A stretch of DNA of 64,000 nt from Streptomyces microflavus (GTDB taxonomy: Bacteria; Actinomycetota; Actinomycetes; Streptomycetales; Streptomycetaceae): the NCBI RefSeq assembly GCF_014650075.1, contig NZ_BMUG01000019.1:35831-99830 (forward strand). Direction: 5' to 3'. This document shows, in pieces, positions 18,058-26,721 of the stretch. The notes below the pieces were generated by a model. It did not search any database. It saw only the letters and a program-made list of their open reading frames with translations, and was not told the DNA's origin. A program made the position numbers and the translations under genes. Each line of letters starts with the position of its first letter. Within the stretch, counting starts at the first letter, position 1.

Positions 18058-19230
18058 ATGTCCGACCGTGCCCCGCAGCCGGTGGAACGCCGTCTGCCCA
18101 CCGAGGAGTCCCGGCAGCTCGTCGCGCTCGTCCGCGACATCGTGTCCAAGGAGATCGCTCCCCGAGCGGCCGAGGAGGAGGACGCGGGCCACTTCCCGCG
18201 CGAGGTGTTCACCCTCCTCTCCGAATCCGGCCTCCTCGGACTTCCCTACGGCTCCGCCCACGGCGGCGGCGACCAGCCCTACGAGGTCTACCTCCAGGTG
18301 CTGGAGGAGCTGGCCGCGGCCCGCCTCACCGTCGGCCTCGGCGTCAGCGTCCACTCCCTCGCCTGCCACGCACTCGCCGGATACGGCACCGAGGAGCAGC
18401 AGGCCGCGCACCTCCCCGCGATGCTCTCCGGGGGTCTGCTGGGCGCCTACTGCCTCTCCGAACCCGCCTCCGGCTCCGACGCCGCCTCCCTGCGCACCAA
18501 GGCCGTGCGCGACGGCGAGGACTGGGTCATCACCGGGACCAAGGCGTGGATCACCCACGGCGGCGTCGCCGACTTCTACACCGTGCTCGCCCGCACCGGC
18601 GTCGACGGCCCCCGCGGCATCACGGCCTTCCTCGTCCCGGGCGATGCCGAAGGTCTGAACGCGGCCCTCCCCGAGAAGAAGATGGGGATGAAGGGCTCGC
18701 CCACGGCCCAGCTCAACTTCGACGGCGTACGGGTTGGTGACGACCGCCGCATCGGCGAGGAGGGCCAGGGCTTCGCCATCGCCCTGTCCGCGCTCGACTC
18801 CGGGCGCCTGGGCATCGCGGCCTGTGCGATCGGGGTCGCCCAGGCGGCCCTGGACGAGGCCGTCCGGTACGCCACCGACCGCCGCCAGTTCGGCCGCCCC
18901 ATCGCGGACTTCCAGGGGCTGCGCTTCATGCTCGCCGACATGGCCACCCAGATCGAGGCGGGCCGGGCGCTCTACCTGGAGGCGGCACGGCTGCGCGACG
19001 CGGGGGAACCCTTCTCCCGCCAGGCGGCCATGGCGAAGCTCTTCTGCACGGACGCGGCCATGCGGGTGACCACCGACGCCGTCCAGGTGCTCGGCGGCTA
19101 CGGCTACACGCTCGACTTCCCGGTCGAGCGGCTGATGCGCGAGGCCAAGGTGCTGCAGATCGTGGAAGGCACCAACCAGATCCAGCGCATGGTCATCGCG
19201 CGCCACCTCGCGGGTCCGGAGACCCGCTGA
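18058..19230 (+). CDS. Acyl-CoA dehydrogenase
   Basis: 390 residues, typical. Family motifs are YCLSEPASGSDAASLRTKA (flavin/substrate strand), WVITGTKAWITHGG, and the C-terminal LGGYGYTLDFPVERLMRE and VEGTNQIQRMVIARHL; the Glu of EGT is the catalytic base position. It is an FAD-dependent alpha,beta-desaturase of short or medium acyl-CoAs; chain length and pathway cannot be told. GGGAGGAG precedes ATG 18058; the longer upstream frame crosses the chitinase regulatory region and is not coding. Its 3' end overlaps a convergent small gene by 38 bases. Confidence 0.93.
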   Translation: MSDRAPQPVERRLPTEESRQLVALVRDIVSKEIAPRAAEEEDAGHFPREVFTLLSESGLLGLPYGSAHGGGDQPYEVYLQVLEELAAARLTVGLGVSVHSLACHALAGYGTEEQQAAHLPAMLSGGLLGAYCLSEPASGSDAASLRTKAVRDGEDWVITGTKAWITHGGVADFYTVLARTGVDGPRGITAFLVPGDAEGLNAALPEKKMGMKGSPTAQLNFDGVRVGDDRRIGEEGQGFAIALSALDSGRLGIAACAIGVAQAALDEAVRYATDRRQFGRPIADFQGLRFMLADMATQIEAGRALYLEAARLRDAGEPFSRQAAMAKLFCTDAAMRVTTDAVQVLGGYGYTLDFPVERLMREAKVLQIVEGTNQIQRMVIARHLAGPETR

Positions 19231-19486
19231 CCCGCAGCGGCCGGTCCGACCAGACGGGAAGCGCGGCGGCCTGGGTCCACTCCGGGTCGCGGTGGCCCGG
19301 CACGGTCCGGCCGCTGCTCCGCCAATGCCGCAGCAGGGCGCTGTAGATGGGCGGGTCGACGGGGGAGGCCATCGGTGAGTTCCCCGTCGACCGGGGCAGC
19401 GGCTGCGGTTGCGGAACCGATTCTTCGGGGGCCGGTGGAGCGAGACGGCGGCGACCCGAGCCGACTGGTGAATGCAGCGTCGTCAT
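19193..19486 (-). CDS. Small hypothetical protein
   Basis: 97 residues. The N-terminal half is Pro-rich and probably disordered; the C-terminal half (PPIYSALLRHWRSSGRTVPG, then DPEWTQAAALPVW) looks folded. No ribosome site precedes ATG 19486. Its 3' end overlaps the acyl-CoA dehydrogenase by 38 bases on the opposite strand. I accept it tentatively because the hydrophobic/charged pattern is protein-like rather than the Arg/Pro-rich pattern of shadow frames. Confidence 0.5.
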   Translation of the reverse strand: MTTLHSPVGSGRRRLAPPAPEESVPQPQPLPRSTGNSPMASPVDPPIYSALLRHWRSSGRTVPGHRDPEWTQAAALPVWSDRPLRVSGSPDPRGGAR

Positions 19487-19711
19487 ACGGGGTGAACGCG
19501 CCGGGGCGGGCCCGGGTCACTGCCACGCCGATCCGAGTGCCAGTTCGGCGGGTGCCCGCAGGAGTGCCGGCCCGGAGAACCGCACCGCCCGCACCACGCC
19601 GGACGGGCCGTCGTGGTGCGGGCAGAAGTGCACAGCGGGTCAGGAGCGGTTGCGTACGGGCCGGGGGCGGTGCCGCGCGAGTCCGTACGTACAAGGCCGG
19701 GAGCCGACGGC

Positions 19712-20110
19712 TCAGGCGGCCTCGCGCCGCATCAGGGGCACACGCAGCGGGCGGGAGCCCGGGCCGCCGGCGTGCGAGAAGGGCTGCATCCGCCAGTCGA
19801 GTCCCTGGGGGAGCGTCAGCAGCAGCGCCGCCTCCTGCTCCTGGGGCTCCAGCGTCTCGTCCGCGGGCCGGGCGTCCGCCACCACGCGGCCGGTGCCGGA
19901 GCAGACGGTGAGCACGAACGGGTTCCACGGGGTGGGGCACCGGGCGTGCTCAGGCAGGACGTCCTCGTCGGCCAGCAGTGCGATCGGCCGGGCGCAGTCC
20001 GGGCAGATCACCCGGAACATCTCGAACATGTCGTACACATCGGCGCCGTCGTCCTCGTCCGGATCGACAGGCTCCGGTTCGGTACGTCCGGTGAGCTTCA
20101 GGCTCTGCAT
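19712..20110 (-). CDS. Small acidic protein with zinc-ribbon-like motif
   Basis: 132 residues: an acidic start (EPEPVDPDEDDGADVYDMFE), then VICPDCARPIALL and a further Cys pair spread over RCPTPW and TVCSG, suggesting one zinc site. No family is recognised. ATG 20110 follows GGGGGA. It is divergent from the Lrp-type regulator, with a 202-base shared upstream region, so that regulator may control it. Confidence 0.75.
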   Translation of the reverse strand: MQSLKLTGRTEPEPVDPDEDDGADVYDMFEMFRVICPDCARPIALLADEDVLPEHARCPTPWNPFVLTVCSGTGRVVADARPADETLEPQEQEAALLLTLPQGLDWRMQPFSHAGGPGSRPLRVPLMRREAA

Positions 20111-20312
20111 GGGAATTCCCCCCTCGGGTGGGCCGGCAGGGCGCCACGGCCTCGACCACAGCAAGCACTTCCCCCCGCGCGTGGCCGGTAACCGCGAGGG
20201 ACCCCGCTACCGACCCGTAGGTCTGTGGTGTTCGTCACATGCCCCCCGCAGGTGCCGTTCCGTGACCCGTACGACTGTGCCGACAGGCACCCGGGGCCAT
20301 AGGTTGATCCGC

Positions 20313-20753
20313 ATGGAGGAGCTGGACCGTCAGATTGTGGAGTTGCTCGTCAAGGACGGGCGGATGAGCTACACCGACCTGGGCAAGGCCACCGGCCTGT
20401 CCACCTCGGCCGTTCATCAGCGCGTCCGCCGGCTCGAGCAGCGCGGGGTGATCCGCGGCTATGCCGCGGTCGTCGACCCCGAGGCCGTCGGGCTGCCCCT
20501 CACCGCGTTCATCTCGGTGAAGCCGTTCGACCCCAGCGCACCCGACGACATCGCGGAGCGGCTCGCCGGGGTGCCGGAGCTGGAGGCCTGTCACAGCGTC
20601 GCCGGGGACGAGAACTACATCCTCAAGGTACGGGTCGCGACCCCGCTGGAGCTGGAGCACCTGCTCACCAGGATCCGTACGCTGGCCGGCGTCTCGACCC
20701 GGACGACCGTCGTCCTGTCCACCCCGTACGAGGCCCGGCCCCCGCGCGTCTGA
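20313..20753 (+). CDS. Lrp/AsnC-family transcription regulator
   Basis: 146 residues. An N-terminal winged helix (LDRQIVELLVKDGRMSYTDL; GLSTSAVHQRVRRLEQRGVI) is followed by a RAM effector domain (LTAFISVKPFDPSAP, ... HSVAGDENYILKVRV). It binds DNA as an oligomer and senses an amino acid or similar small ligand; the ligand is unknown. It lies between the divergent acidic protein gene and the amidohydrolase, either of which could be its target. Confidence 0.9.
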   Translation: MEELDRQIVELLVKDGRMSYTDLGKATGLSTSAVHQRVRRLEQRGVIRGYAAVVDPEAVGLPLTAFISVKPFDPSAPDDIAERLAGVPELEACHSVAGDENYILKVRVATPLELEHLLTRIRTLAGVSTRTTVVLSTPYEARPPRV

Positions 20754-20762
20754 GGGGCTGAG

Positions 20763-20788
20763 GGGGACCCGCGGGCCGGGCGGTCCCC
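20763..20788 (+). terminator. Hairpin between the Lrp gene and the amidohydrolase
   Basis: GGGGACC pairs with GGTCCCC around a 12-base loop, in a 56-base gap between two co-directional genes. A weak terminator. Confidence 0.4.
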
Positions 20789-20809
20789 GGCAGGCGCGAG
20801 ACTGGTCCC

Positions 20810-22456
20810 ATGACCGAGAGCACCGCCCCCCAGAGCGCCCCCGAACACCGCACCCTGCTGCTGCGCGGGGGAGACGTCCACAGCCCGGCCGACCCCTTCG
20901 CGACCGCGATGGTCGTCGAACGCGGGCATGTCGCCTGGGTGGGATCCGAAGGGGCCGCCGACGCCTTCGCCACCGGCGTCGACGAAGTCGTCGACCTGGA
21001 GGGCGCCCTGGTCACCCCGGCGTTCACCGACGCCCACGTCCACACCACCGCGACCGGCCTGGCCCTGACCGGACTCGACCTCTCCGGCGCCCGCACGCTC
21101 CCCGAAGCCCTCGGCCTCGTCCGTGCGTTCGCGAACCGGCACACCGCAACCGACGTCCTCCTCGGGCACGGCTGGGACGCCGCACGGTGGCCCGAGCAGC
21201 GCCACCCCTCGCGCGCCGAGCTCGACGAGGCGTCCGGCGGCCGGGCCCTGTACCTGCCCCGGATCGACGTGCACTCGGCCGTCGTCACGACCGCCCTGCT
21301 GGACCTCGTCCCGGGCGTCACCGCGATGGCCGGATACCACCCCGACGCGCCGCTGACCGGCGACGCCCACCACGCCGTACGCGCCGCCGCGCACGCCGCG
21401 CTCACCCCCGCGCAGCGGACCGCCGCCCAGCGCGCCGCGCTCGACCACGCCGCCTCCCTCGGCATCGGTGCCCTCCACGAGTGCGGCGGACCCGAGATCT
21501 CCGACGAGGAGGACTTCACCTCCCTCCTGGCCCTCGCCGCCGAGCGGCCCGGACCCCGGGTCTTCGGCCTCTGGGCCGAGGAGATCGCCGACGGGAAGGG
21601 GGCCCGCCGCATCCGGGACCTCGGCGCGATCGGAGCGGCCGGAGACCTCTTCGTCGACGGCTCCCTCGGCTCGCACACCGCCTGCCTCCACGAGCCGTAC
21701 GCCGACGACCCGCAGACCGGCACCGCCCACCTGGACGCCGCCCGGATCGCCGCCCATGTCACCGCCTGCACCGAGGCCGGCCTCCAGGCGGGCTTCCACG
21801 CCATCGGCGACGCGGCCGTCACCGCCGTCGTGGAGGGCGTCAGGGCCGCCGCCGAGACGCTCGGCCTGGCCAGGATCCGCGCCGCCCGCCACCGGGTCGA
21901 GCACGCCGAGATGCTCACCCCCGAGACCGTCGCCGCCTTCGCCGAACTGGGCCTCACCGCCTCCGTCCAGCCCGCCTTCGACGCCGCGTGGGGCGGCCCC
22001 GAGGGCATGTACGCCCAGCGCCTGGGCGCCGAGCGGGCCGCGACCCTGAACCCGTACGCGGCACTCCTGCGCGCCGGAGTGCCGCTCGCCTTCGGCTCCG
22101 ACAGCCCGGTCACCCCCCTCGACCCCTGGGGGACCGTGCGGGCCGCCGCCCACCACCGCACCCCCGAGCACCGCATCTCCGTCCGGGCCGGCTTCACCGC
22201 CCACACCCGGGGCGGCTGGCGGGCGATCGGCCGCGACGACGCGGGGCTCCTGGTGCCGGGCGCACCGGCCGACTACGCCGTCTGGCGGACCGCCGAACTC
22301 CTGGTCCAGGCCCCCGACGACCGGGTCGCCCGGTGGTCCACCGACCCCCGCTCCGGCACGCCCGGGCTGCCGGATCTGACACCCGGTGCCGAACTGCCGG
22401 TCTGCCTGCGGACGGTGGTCTCCGGACAAACGGTCTACGTACGACCGAACGAGTGA
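20810..22456 (+). CDS. YtcJ-type metal-dependent amidohydrolase
   Basis: 548 residues, the length of the amidohydrolase-3 (YtcJ) family. It begins with a small beta domain (RTLLLRGGDVHSP), the metal motif FTDAHVHTTATG, and a TIM-barrel with HAIGDAAVTAVVEG, RHRVEHAEM and SDSPVTPLDPWG as the further metal ligands, then a closing C-terminal beta domain. It is predicted to hydrolyse an amide, formamide or cyclic imide; the substrate is unknown. ATG 20810 lies 56 bases after the Lrp-type regulator. Confidence 0.88.
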   Translation: MTESTAPQSAPEHRTLLLRGGDVHSPADPFATAMVVERGHVAWVGSEGAADAFATGVDEVVDLEGALVTPAFTDAHVHTTATGLALTGLDLSGARTLPEALGLVRAFANRHTATDVLLGHGWDAARWPEQRHPSRAELDEASGGRALYLPRIDVHSAVVTTALLDLVPGVTAMAGYHPDAPLTGDAHHAVRAAAHAALTPAQRTAAQRAALDHAASLGIGALHECGGPEISDEEDFTSLLALAAERPGPRVFGLWAEEIADGKGARRIRDLGAIGAAGDLFVDGSLGSHTACLHEPYADDPQTGTAHLDAARIAAHVTACTEAGLQAGFHAIGDAAVTAVVEGVRAAAETLGLARIRAARHRVEHAEMLTPETVAAFAELGLTASVQPAFDAAWGGPEGMYAQRLGAERAATLNPYAALLRAGVPLAFGSDSPVTPLDPWGTVRAAAHHRTPEHRISVRAGFTAHTRGGWRAIGRDDAGLLVPGAPADYAVWRTAELLVQAPDDRVARWSTDPRSGTPGLPDLTPGAELPVCLRTVVSGQTVYVRPNE

Positions 22457-23017
22457 CGTCGGAGGATTCCGTACCGCCGATCGATGGCCCGGGCACGTGT
22501 TCACGACCCGGGCGCCCCCGGCACTGACCAGGCGATTTGGGCAAAAGCCGCAGGTCGCGCGGGTGTTGACAGAACGCGCCCACGGGCCGGTAGGTTCGGC
22601 CGGGTCCACCACAGGACGTCCGACCGGTTAAACCTCCACGCAGTCGTCGAACGCCGCTGGGTCATGGGGTGGTGTGCCGCACCGGCCCACCACCACTGAC
22701 AGCCAGGTTCAGCGCCCGCGCCTCGGGGGCGAGGGAAGGTTTCAGCCGGACGGAGGGTGCGACCCGGGTGGGGCCCGGACGTTCAGTAGACAACGGCTTT
22801 CGGTCGACCCGCAGCCAGCGGGTCCCAGGTCGGCCCGAAGGGCGCCGGGCCCCGATCCGCAGTCCCGCACGTGCCGTCACGTCGATCCGCACGTGCTTCT
22901 GTCCGCAGTTCCGTCCATCTGCCCGGCCTGTGCCACGCGACCACGCGACCGCAGCGGACTCCGGGGGCGGTCCGCTGGATATGGTGTCCCCCTGTGTACG
23001 GACTTTAAGGGGCAGCA
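22457..23017 (+). promoter_or_regulatory. 560-base region upstream of the mannose synthase gene
   Basis: TTGACA (22566-22571) and TAGGTT (22591-22596), 19 bases apart, form a good promoter more than 400 bases before the next gene. A second -10-like box (TATGGT, 22979-22984) lies 33 bases before the start codon. Between them are an 11-codon open frame (22664-22699), a CCTCG/CGAGG hairpin (~22717-22731) and a GCGGAC/GTCCGC hairpin near 22953-22974. The layout suggests a long, structured leader or a small RNA; no known element is recognised. Confidence 0.45.
22664..22699 (+). CDS. Possible 11-residue leader peptide
   Basis: ATG 22664 opens a frame of 11 codons reading MGWCAAPAHHH, then TGA. It lies ~65 bases after a plausible promoter and before hairpins. 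One Trp, one Cys and three terminal His codons recall attenuation leader peptides, but the downstream gene is a mannosyltransferase, which gives no reason for histidine control. The ribosome site is poor. Confidence 0.2.
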   Translation: MGWCAAPAHHH

Positions 23018-23785
23018 GTGAACGACGGCGGTCAGAGGCAGTTCGGCCCGCTCGGCAAGGTCCTGGTGATCATTCCGACCTACAATGAGGTCGAGAACAT
23101 CAGGCCGATCGTCGACCGGGTGCGCACGGCCGCGCCGGATGCCGACATCCTGGTGGCCGACGACAACAGCCCCGACGGCACCGGAAAGGCCGCCGACGAG
23201 ATCGCGGCCGCCGACGAGCAGGTCCACGTCCTGCACCGCAAGGGCAAGGAAGGGCTCGGCGCCGCCTACCTCGCGGGCTTCGGCTGGGGCGCCGAGCACG
23301 GCTACGGCGTCCTCGTCGAGATGGACGCCGACGGCTCCCACCAGCCCGAGGAGCTGCCCCGGCTGCTCACCGCGCTCAAGGGCGCCGACCTCGTCCTCGG
23401 CTCCCGCTGGGTGCCCGGCGGCCGGGTCGTCAACTGGCCCAAGAGCCGCGAGGTCATCTCCCGGGGCGGCAGCCTCTACTCCCGCCTCGCCCTCGGCCTC
23501 TCCGTCCGCGACGTCACCGGCGGCTACCGGGCCTTCCGGACCGAGACCCTGGAGGGCCTCGGACTCGACGAGGTCGCATCGCAGGGGTACTGCTTCCAGG
23601 TCGACCTGGCCCGCCGCTCCGTGGAGGCCGGCTACCACGTGGTCGAGGTGCCCATCACCTTCGTGGACCGCGAGATCGGCGACTCCAAGATGAGCCGGGA
23701 CATCCTGGTCGAGGCGCTGTGGCGGGTCACCGGCTGGGGCATCACCTCCCGCGCCAACAAGGTCCTGGGCCGTAAGAAACCCTGA
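23018..23785 (+). CDS. ppm1: Polyprenol monophosphomannose synthase (Ppm1/DPM1-like)
   Basis: 255 residues, a GT2 glycosyltransferase of dolichol-phosphate mannose synthase type. Motifs are VIIPTYNEVENI at the N-terminus, ADDNSPDGTG, the metal/nucleotide DAD in EMDADGSHQP, GSRWVPGG, and GYCFQVDLARRSVEAG. It has no transmembrane or Lnt (apolipoprotein N-acyltransferase) fusion, unlike the mycobacterial two-domain form. It transfers mannose from GDP-mannose to a polyprenyl phosphate, the donor for protein O-mannosylation in Streptomyces. FxsA follows 76 bases downstream. Confidence 0.93.
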   Translation: MNDGGQRQFGPLGKVLVIIPTYNEVENIRPIVDRVRTAAPDADILVADDNSPDGTGKAADEIAAADEQVHVLHRKGKEGLGAAYLAGFGWGAEHGYGVLVEMDADGSHQPEELPRLLTALKGADLVLGSRWVPGGRVVNWPKSREVISRGGSLYSRLALGLSVRDVTGGYRAFRTETLEGLGLDEVASQGYCFQVDLARRSVEAGYHVVEVPITFVDREIGDSKMSRDILVEALWRVTGWGITSRANKVLGRKKP

Positions 23786-23861
23786 CCCTCCACGGACGTA
23801 CGGGCCGGTCCATGATCACCCCCTTACGCCGCTTCCACCTCCGTACGGGCACACTGGATGC

Positions 23862-24464
23862 ATGACGACCGGCACTCCGCCCCCGACCCGTCCCCGGCGC
23901 TCGCGCGCCCGTAGATTTCTGCCGCTGGCCCTCGCCGCCTGGCTGGTCCTGGAGATCTGGCTCCTGACCATGGTCGCCTCGGCCGCCGGCGGGCTCACGC
24001 TCCTGCTGATCCTGGTGGCCGGGGCGGTGCTCGGCACCGTGGTGATCAAGCGCGCCGGACGCCGCGCCTTCAAGAACCTGACCGAGACCCTCCAGCAGAT
24101 GCCGGGGCAGCCCGGCGCCACCGAAGCCCCCCAGGTCACCGGAGGCAAGGGTGGCAAGGGCAACGGACTGCTGATGCTCGGCGGGCTGCTGCTCCTGATC
24201 CCCGGTCTGATCTCGGACGCGGCCGGTCTGCTCCTGCTGGTGCCGCCCGTCCGCACCCTGATCGGCCGCCGGGCGGAGCGGTCCCTGGAACGCCGGATGC
24301 GGGCCGCGTCCCCCGGCAGCCTGTCGGACGCCTTCCAGCAGGCCCGGATGCACCGCCCGGACGGAAAGGTCGTCCAGGGAGAGGTCATCCGCGAGGACGG
24401 CACGCAGCCCCCCTCCGGCCCGGAAGACGACCCCCGGGGCCCACGCCCGCCCCTCACGCCCTGA
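23862..24464 (+). CDS. fxsA: FxsA family membrane protein
   Basis: 200 residues. A basic N-terminus is followed by paired hydrophobic segments (LALAAWLVLEIWLLTMVASAAG; LLLILVAGAVLGTVVI), a Gly/Lys linker, and the conserved LLMLGGLLLLIPGLISDAAG block, then a charged cytoplasmic tail. E. coli FxsA is an inner-membrane protein that affects exclusion of phage T7; the role in actinobacteria is unknown. Its stop codon lies inside the first unit of the repeat array at 24460-24557. Confidence 0.9.
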   Translation: MTTGTPPPTRPRRSRARRFLPLALAAWLVLEIWLLTMVASAAGGLTLLLILVAGAVLGTVVIKRAGRRAFKNLTETLQQMPGQPGATEAPQVTGGKGGKGNGLLMLGGLLLLIPGLISDAAGLLLLVPPVRTLIGRRAERSLERRMRAASPGSLSDAFQQARMHRPDGKVVQGEVIREDGTQPPSGPEDDPRGPRPPLTP

Positions 24465-24557
24465 CGCCGGACGCGTCAAGAGGCCTGACGCCGGACGCGC
24501 CAGGAGCCCTGTTGCCGGACACGGCGCAAGAGCCCTGACGCCGGACATGCCAAGAGC
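24460..24557. repeat. Four degenerate ~25-base direct repeats
   Basis: Units of the form CCTGACGCCGGACGCGYCAAG start near 24460, 24484, 24508 and 24534, the third having TTG for ACG. They follow the fxsA stop and lead into the terminator at 24551. Confidence 0.75.
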
Positions 24558-24601
24558 CGCGGGCCGTGACACACGTTCTGTGTCACGGCCCGCGGCTCTT
24601 G
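24551..24601. terminator. Perfect 23-bp bidirectional terminator
   Basis: Arms 24551-24573 and 24579-24601 are exact complements around the 5-base loop CGTTC. It lies between the convergent fxsA and rbpA genes and is the strongest hairpin seen in the window. Confidence 0.9.
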
Positions 24602-24660
24602 TGCTGTGCTGTTGTCGCGCTCGATGCGATGGTTACGCGGAGTGCGGTGGTGCTACGCGG

Positions 24661-25035
24661 TCAGGCAGACTTCCTGCTGTCCCGCGGGTGCACGGCGATG
24701 TTCATGGCTCCGGAGCGCAGAACCGCCAGCCTCTCGGCCAGCACCTCCTCCAGCTCCTCGCGGGTGCGCCGCTCCATGAGCATGTCCCAGTGCGTACGCG
24801 CAGGCTTGCCCTTCTTCTCCTCGGGGCCATCCCCGTCCACCAGGAGTGCCTGGGCGCCACACGCCTTGCACTCCCACTCCGGCGGAATTTCCGCCTCTAC
24901 CGAGAACGGCATCTCGAATCGATGTCCGTTCTGGCATGCGTACTCCACCGCCTGGCGCGGGGCCAGATCGATGCCGCGGTCCGTCTCGTAGCTGGTAACC
25001 ACAAGTCGCGTGCCGCGAAGAGCTCGCTCACTCAT
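24661..25035 (-). CDS. rbpA: RNA polymerase-binding protein RbpA
   Basis: 124 residues, as in S. coelicolor. It begins MSERALRGTRLVVTSYETDR, has the zinc-binding core (YACQNGHRFEMPF and WECKACGAQ) and ends with the sigma-interacting helix (RTREELEEVLAERLAVLRS). RbpA binds group 1 and 2 sigma factors and RNA polymerase, stabilises the open complex and adds to basal rifampicin tolerance. A sigma-R promoter motif lies upstream, matching its known thiol-stress induction. Confidence 0.96.
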   Translation of the reverse strand: MSERALRGTRLVVTSYETDRGIDLAPRQAVEYACQNGHRFEMPFSVEAEIPPEWECKACGAQALLVDGDGPEEKKGKPARTHWDMLMERRTREELEEVLAERLAVLRSGAMNIAVHPRDSRKSA

Positions 25036-25097
25036 GAATCGTGCCTCCCGGGCTTGTCGCCCACAGGACAAAATGTCGCTGTCGTCGTCATCCGGTC

Positions 25098-25123
25098 AAC
25101 GTCCGGTCGCTGGCAAAGATTCC
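25098..25123 (-). promoter_or_regulatory. Sigma-R (disulfide-stress) promoter of rbpA
   Basis: On the minus strand GGAAT (25123-25119) and GTT (25100-25098) are separated by exactly 18 bases, the sigma-R consensus. It lies 63 bases before the rbpA ATG. A TTGACC hexamer in the same stretch may belong to an overlapping vegetative promoter. Confidence 0.8.
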
Positions 25124-25301
25124 CGTCGCCGGTCATGCGTCGCCCGTTCGTGCCGCTGCTTTATCTGGGTTGAGTACCCAACCTTGCCCGGTTTGTCACC
25201 TCTGGTGGGCGTTGTCACCCAACGGTCGAGCTGCTTCCACTCGCAGTAACGGTCCTCCGGGCAGGCCAAAGGCGTACACTACCGGCCTTTGACTTCAACG
25301 T

Positions 25302-26675
25302 CTAAATCCTTTCCGGTACGGGATTGCCCGCGGCCGCGATCGCACGCCGTACCGGGACCCGCGCGAGCAGCACGGCACCGAGGGCGAAGAACACGATCAG
25401 GGAGATGATCGCCTCCCGGTAGCTGCCGGTCAGCTGGTACGCCAGACCGAACACCAGGGGCCCCAGCCAGCTCAGTCCGCGGTCGCTCATCTCGTAGGCC
25501 GAGAAGTACTCCGCCTCCTTGCCGCGCGGCACCAGATGGGAGAAGAGCGACCGGGAGAGGGCCTGGCTGCCGCCCAGCACCAGTCCGATGGCCGCCGCGA
25601 GAACGAAGAAGAAGACGGGCGCGTCGGCGGGCAGCAGATAGGCGGAGATCAGGATCGCGGTCCACACGACGAGCGAGCCCAGGATCGTGCGCTTGGCGCC
25701 GTACACCCGGGCGAGCCGGCCCATGCCGAGCGCCCCCGCCACGGCCAGGATCTGTACCAGCAGTACGGCGACGATCAGGGTCGTCTGGTCCAGGCCCAGC
25801 TCCTCGGAGCCGTACAGCGAGGCCTGGGAGATCACCGTCTGGATGCCGTCGTTGTAGACGAGGTAGGCGAGCAGGAACGAGAGCGTCAGCGGATGGCGCC
25901 GCATGTCCTTGAGGGTCGCCATCAGCTGCTTCCAGCCGGAGCCGACCGCCCCCTCACCGTCCGGTGCCACCCGTCGGTCGCGCAGCCGGCGCAGCGGTAC
26001 GAGGGTGAACGCGCCCCACCACACACCGGCCGAGGCCAGACAGATCCGTACCGCGTCCGATTCCGCGAGCCCGAAGGACTCATGGCCGGTGTAGAGGATC
26101 AGGTTGAGGACGAGGACCAGGGCGCCCGAGGTGTAGCCGAAGGCCCAGCCGCGCGAGGAGACCGAGTCCCGCTCCTCCGGCTCGGCGATCTGCGGCAGAT
26201 AGGCGTTGTACAGGACCATCGACACGGAGATCGACGCGTTCGCCACGATCAGCAGGAACGCGCCCAGCAGATAGCGGTGGCCGTCCAGGAAGAACATCCC
26301 CGCTGTCGCCGCGGCACCTGTATAGGCGGCCGCCGCAAGCAGCGGCTTCTTACGGCCCGTACGGTCCGCCGCCGCGCCCACGATCGGCATCAGGATGACG
26401 GCCACCACGATGGAGGCCGAGACGGAGTACGCGAACAGCGAGCCCGCGCGCACCGGTATGCCCAGCGGGTGCACGAAACCGTCGGGGTCGGCGGCGGCCT
26501 TGGCGATCGACGTCAGATAGGGACCGAGGAAGACAGTCAGCACGCTGGTGGAGTAGACGGAACAGGCGAAGTCGTAGAAGTACCAGCCGTGCTGCTCGCG
26601 CTTGCGGGCGGCAGCCGTCCCGTCGCCCGGCGGCTTTCCGGCCGGATCGGCCCATCCTGTGGTCCCGGTGCTCAT
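25302..26675 (-). CDS. MFS permease, UMF1/Atg22-like
   Basis: 457 residues with about 12 hydrophobic helices. The N-terminal WYFYDFACSVYSTSVLTVFLGPYL segment and long loop after helix 6 are typical of the UMF1 (vacuole effluxer Atg22-like) family; MPIVGAAADRTGRKKP is the MFS loop 2-3 motif. The substrate is unknown, with amino acids or small organic solutes possible. ATG 26675 follows a G-rich site. The GDPD gene upstream is on the same strand, 46 bases away. Confidence 0.88.
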   Translation of the reverse strand: MSTGTTGWADPAGKPPGDGTAAARKREQHGWYFYDFACSVYSTSVLTVFLGPYLTSIAKAAADPDGFVHPLGIPVRAGSLFAYSVSASIVVAVILMPIVGAAADRTGRKKPLLAAAAYTGAAATAGMFFLDGHRYLLGAFLLIVANASISVSMVLYNAYLPQIAEPEERDSVSSRGWAFGYTSGALVLVLNLILYTGHESFGLAESDAVRICLASAGVWWGAFTLVPLRRLRDRRVAPDGEGAVGSGWKQLMATLKDMRRHPLTLSFLLAYLVYNDGIQTVISQASLYGSEELGLDQTTLIVAVLLVQILAVAGALGMGRLARVYGAKRTILGSLVVWTAILISAYLLPADAPVFFFVLAAAIGLVLGGSQALSRSLFSHLVPRGKEAEYFSAYEMSDRGLSWLGPLVFGLAYQLTGSYREAIISLIVFFALGAVLLARVPVRRAIAAAGNPVPERI

Positions 26676-26721
26676 CCCGCGCCCCCTCGGTCGTCGCGTG
26701 CGGACGCGGACGGGCCCGGCG

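Noticed and set aside
22484..22699. 71-codon ORF over the ppm1 leader
   Set aside because: It starts before the predicted promoter and has an Arg-rich shadow composition; only the terminal 11 codons are of interest.
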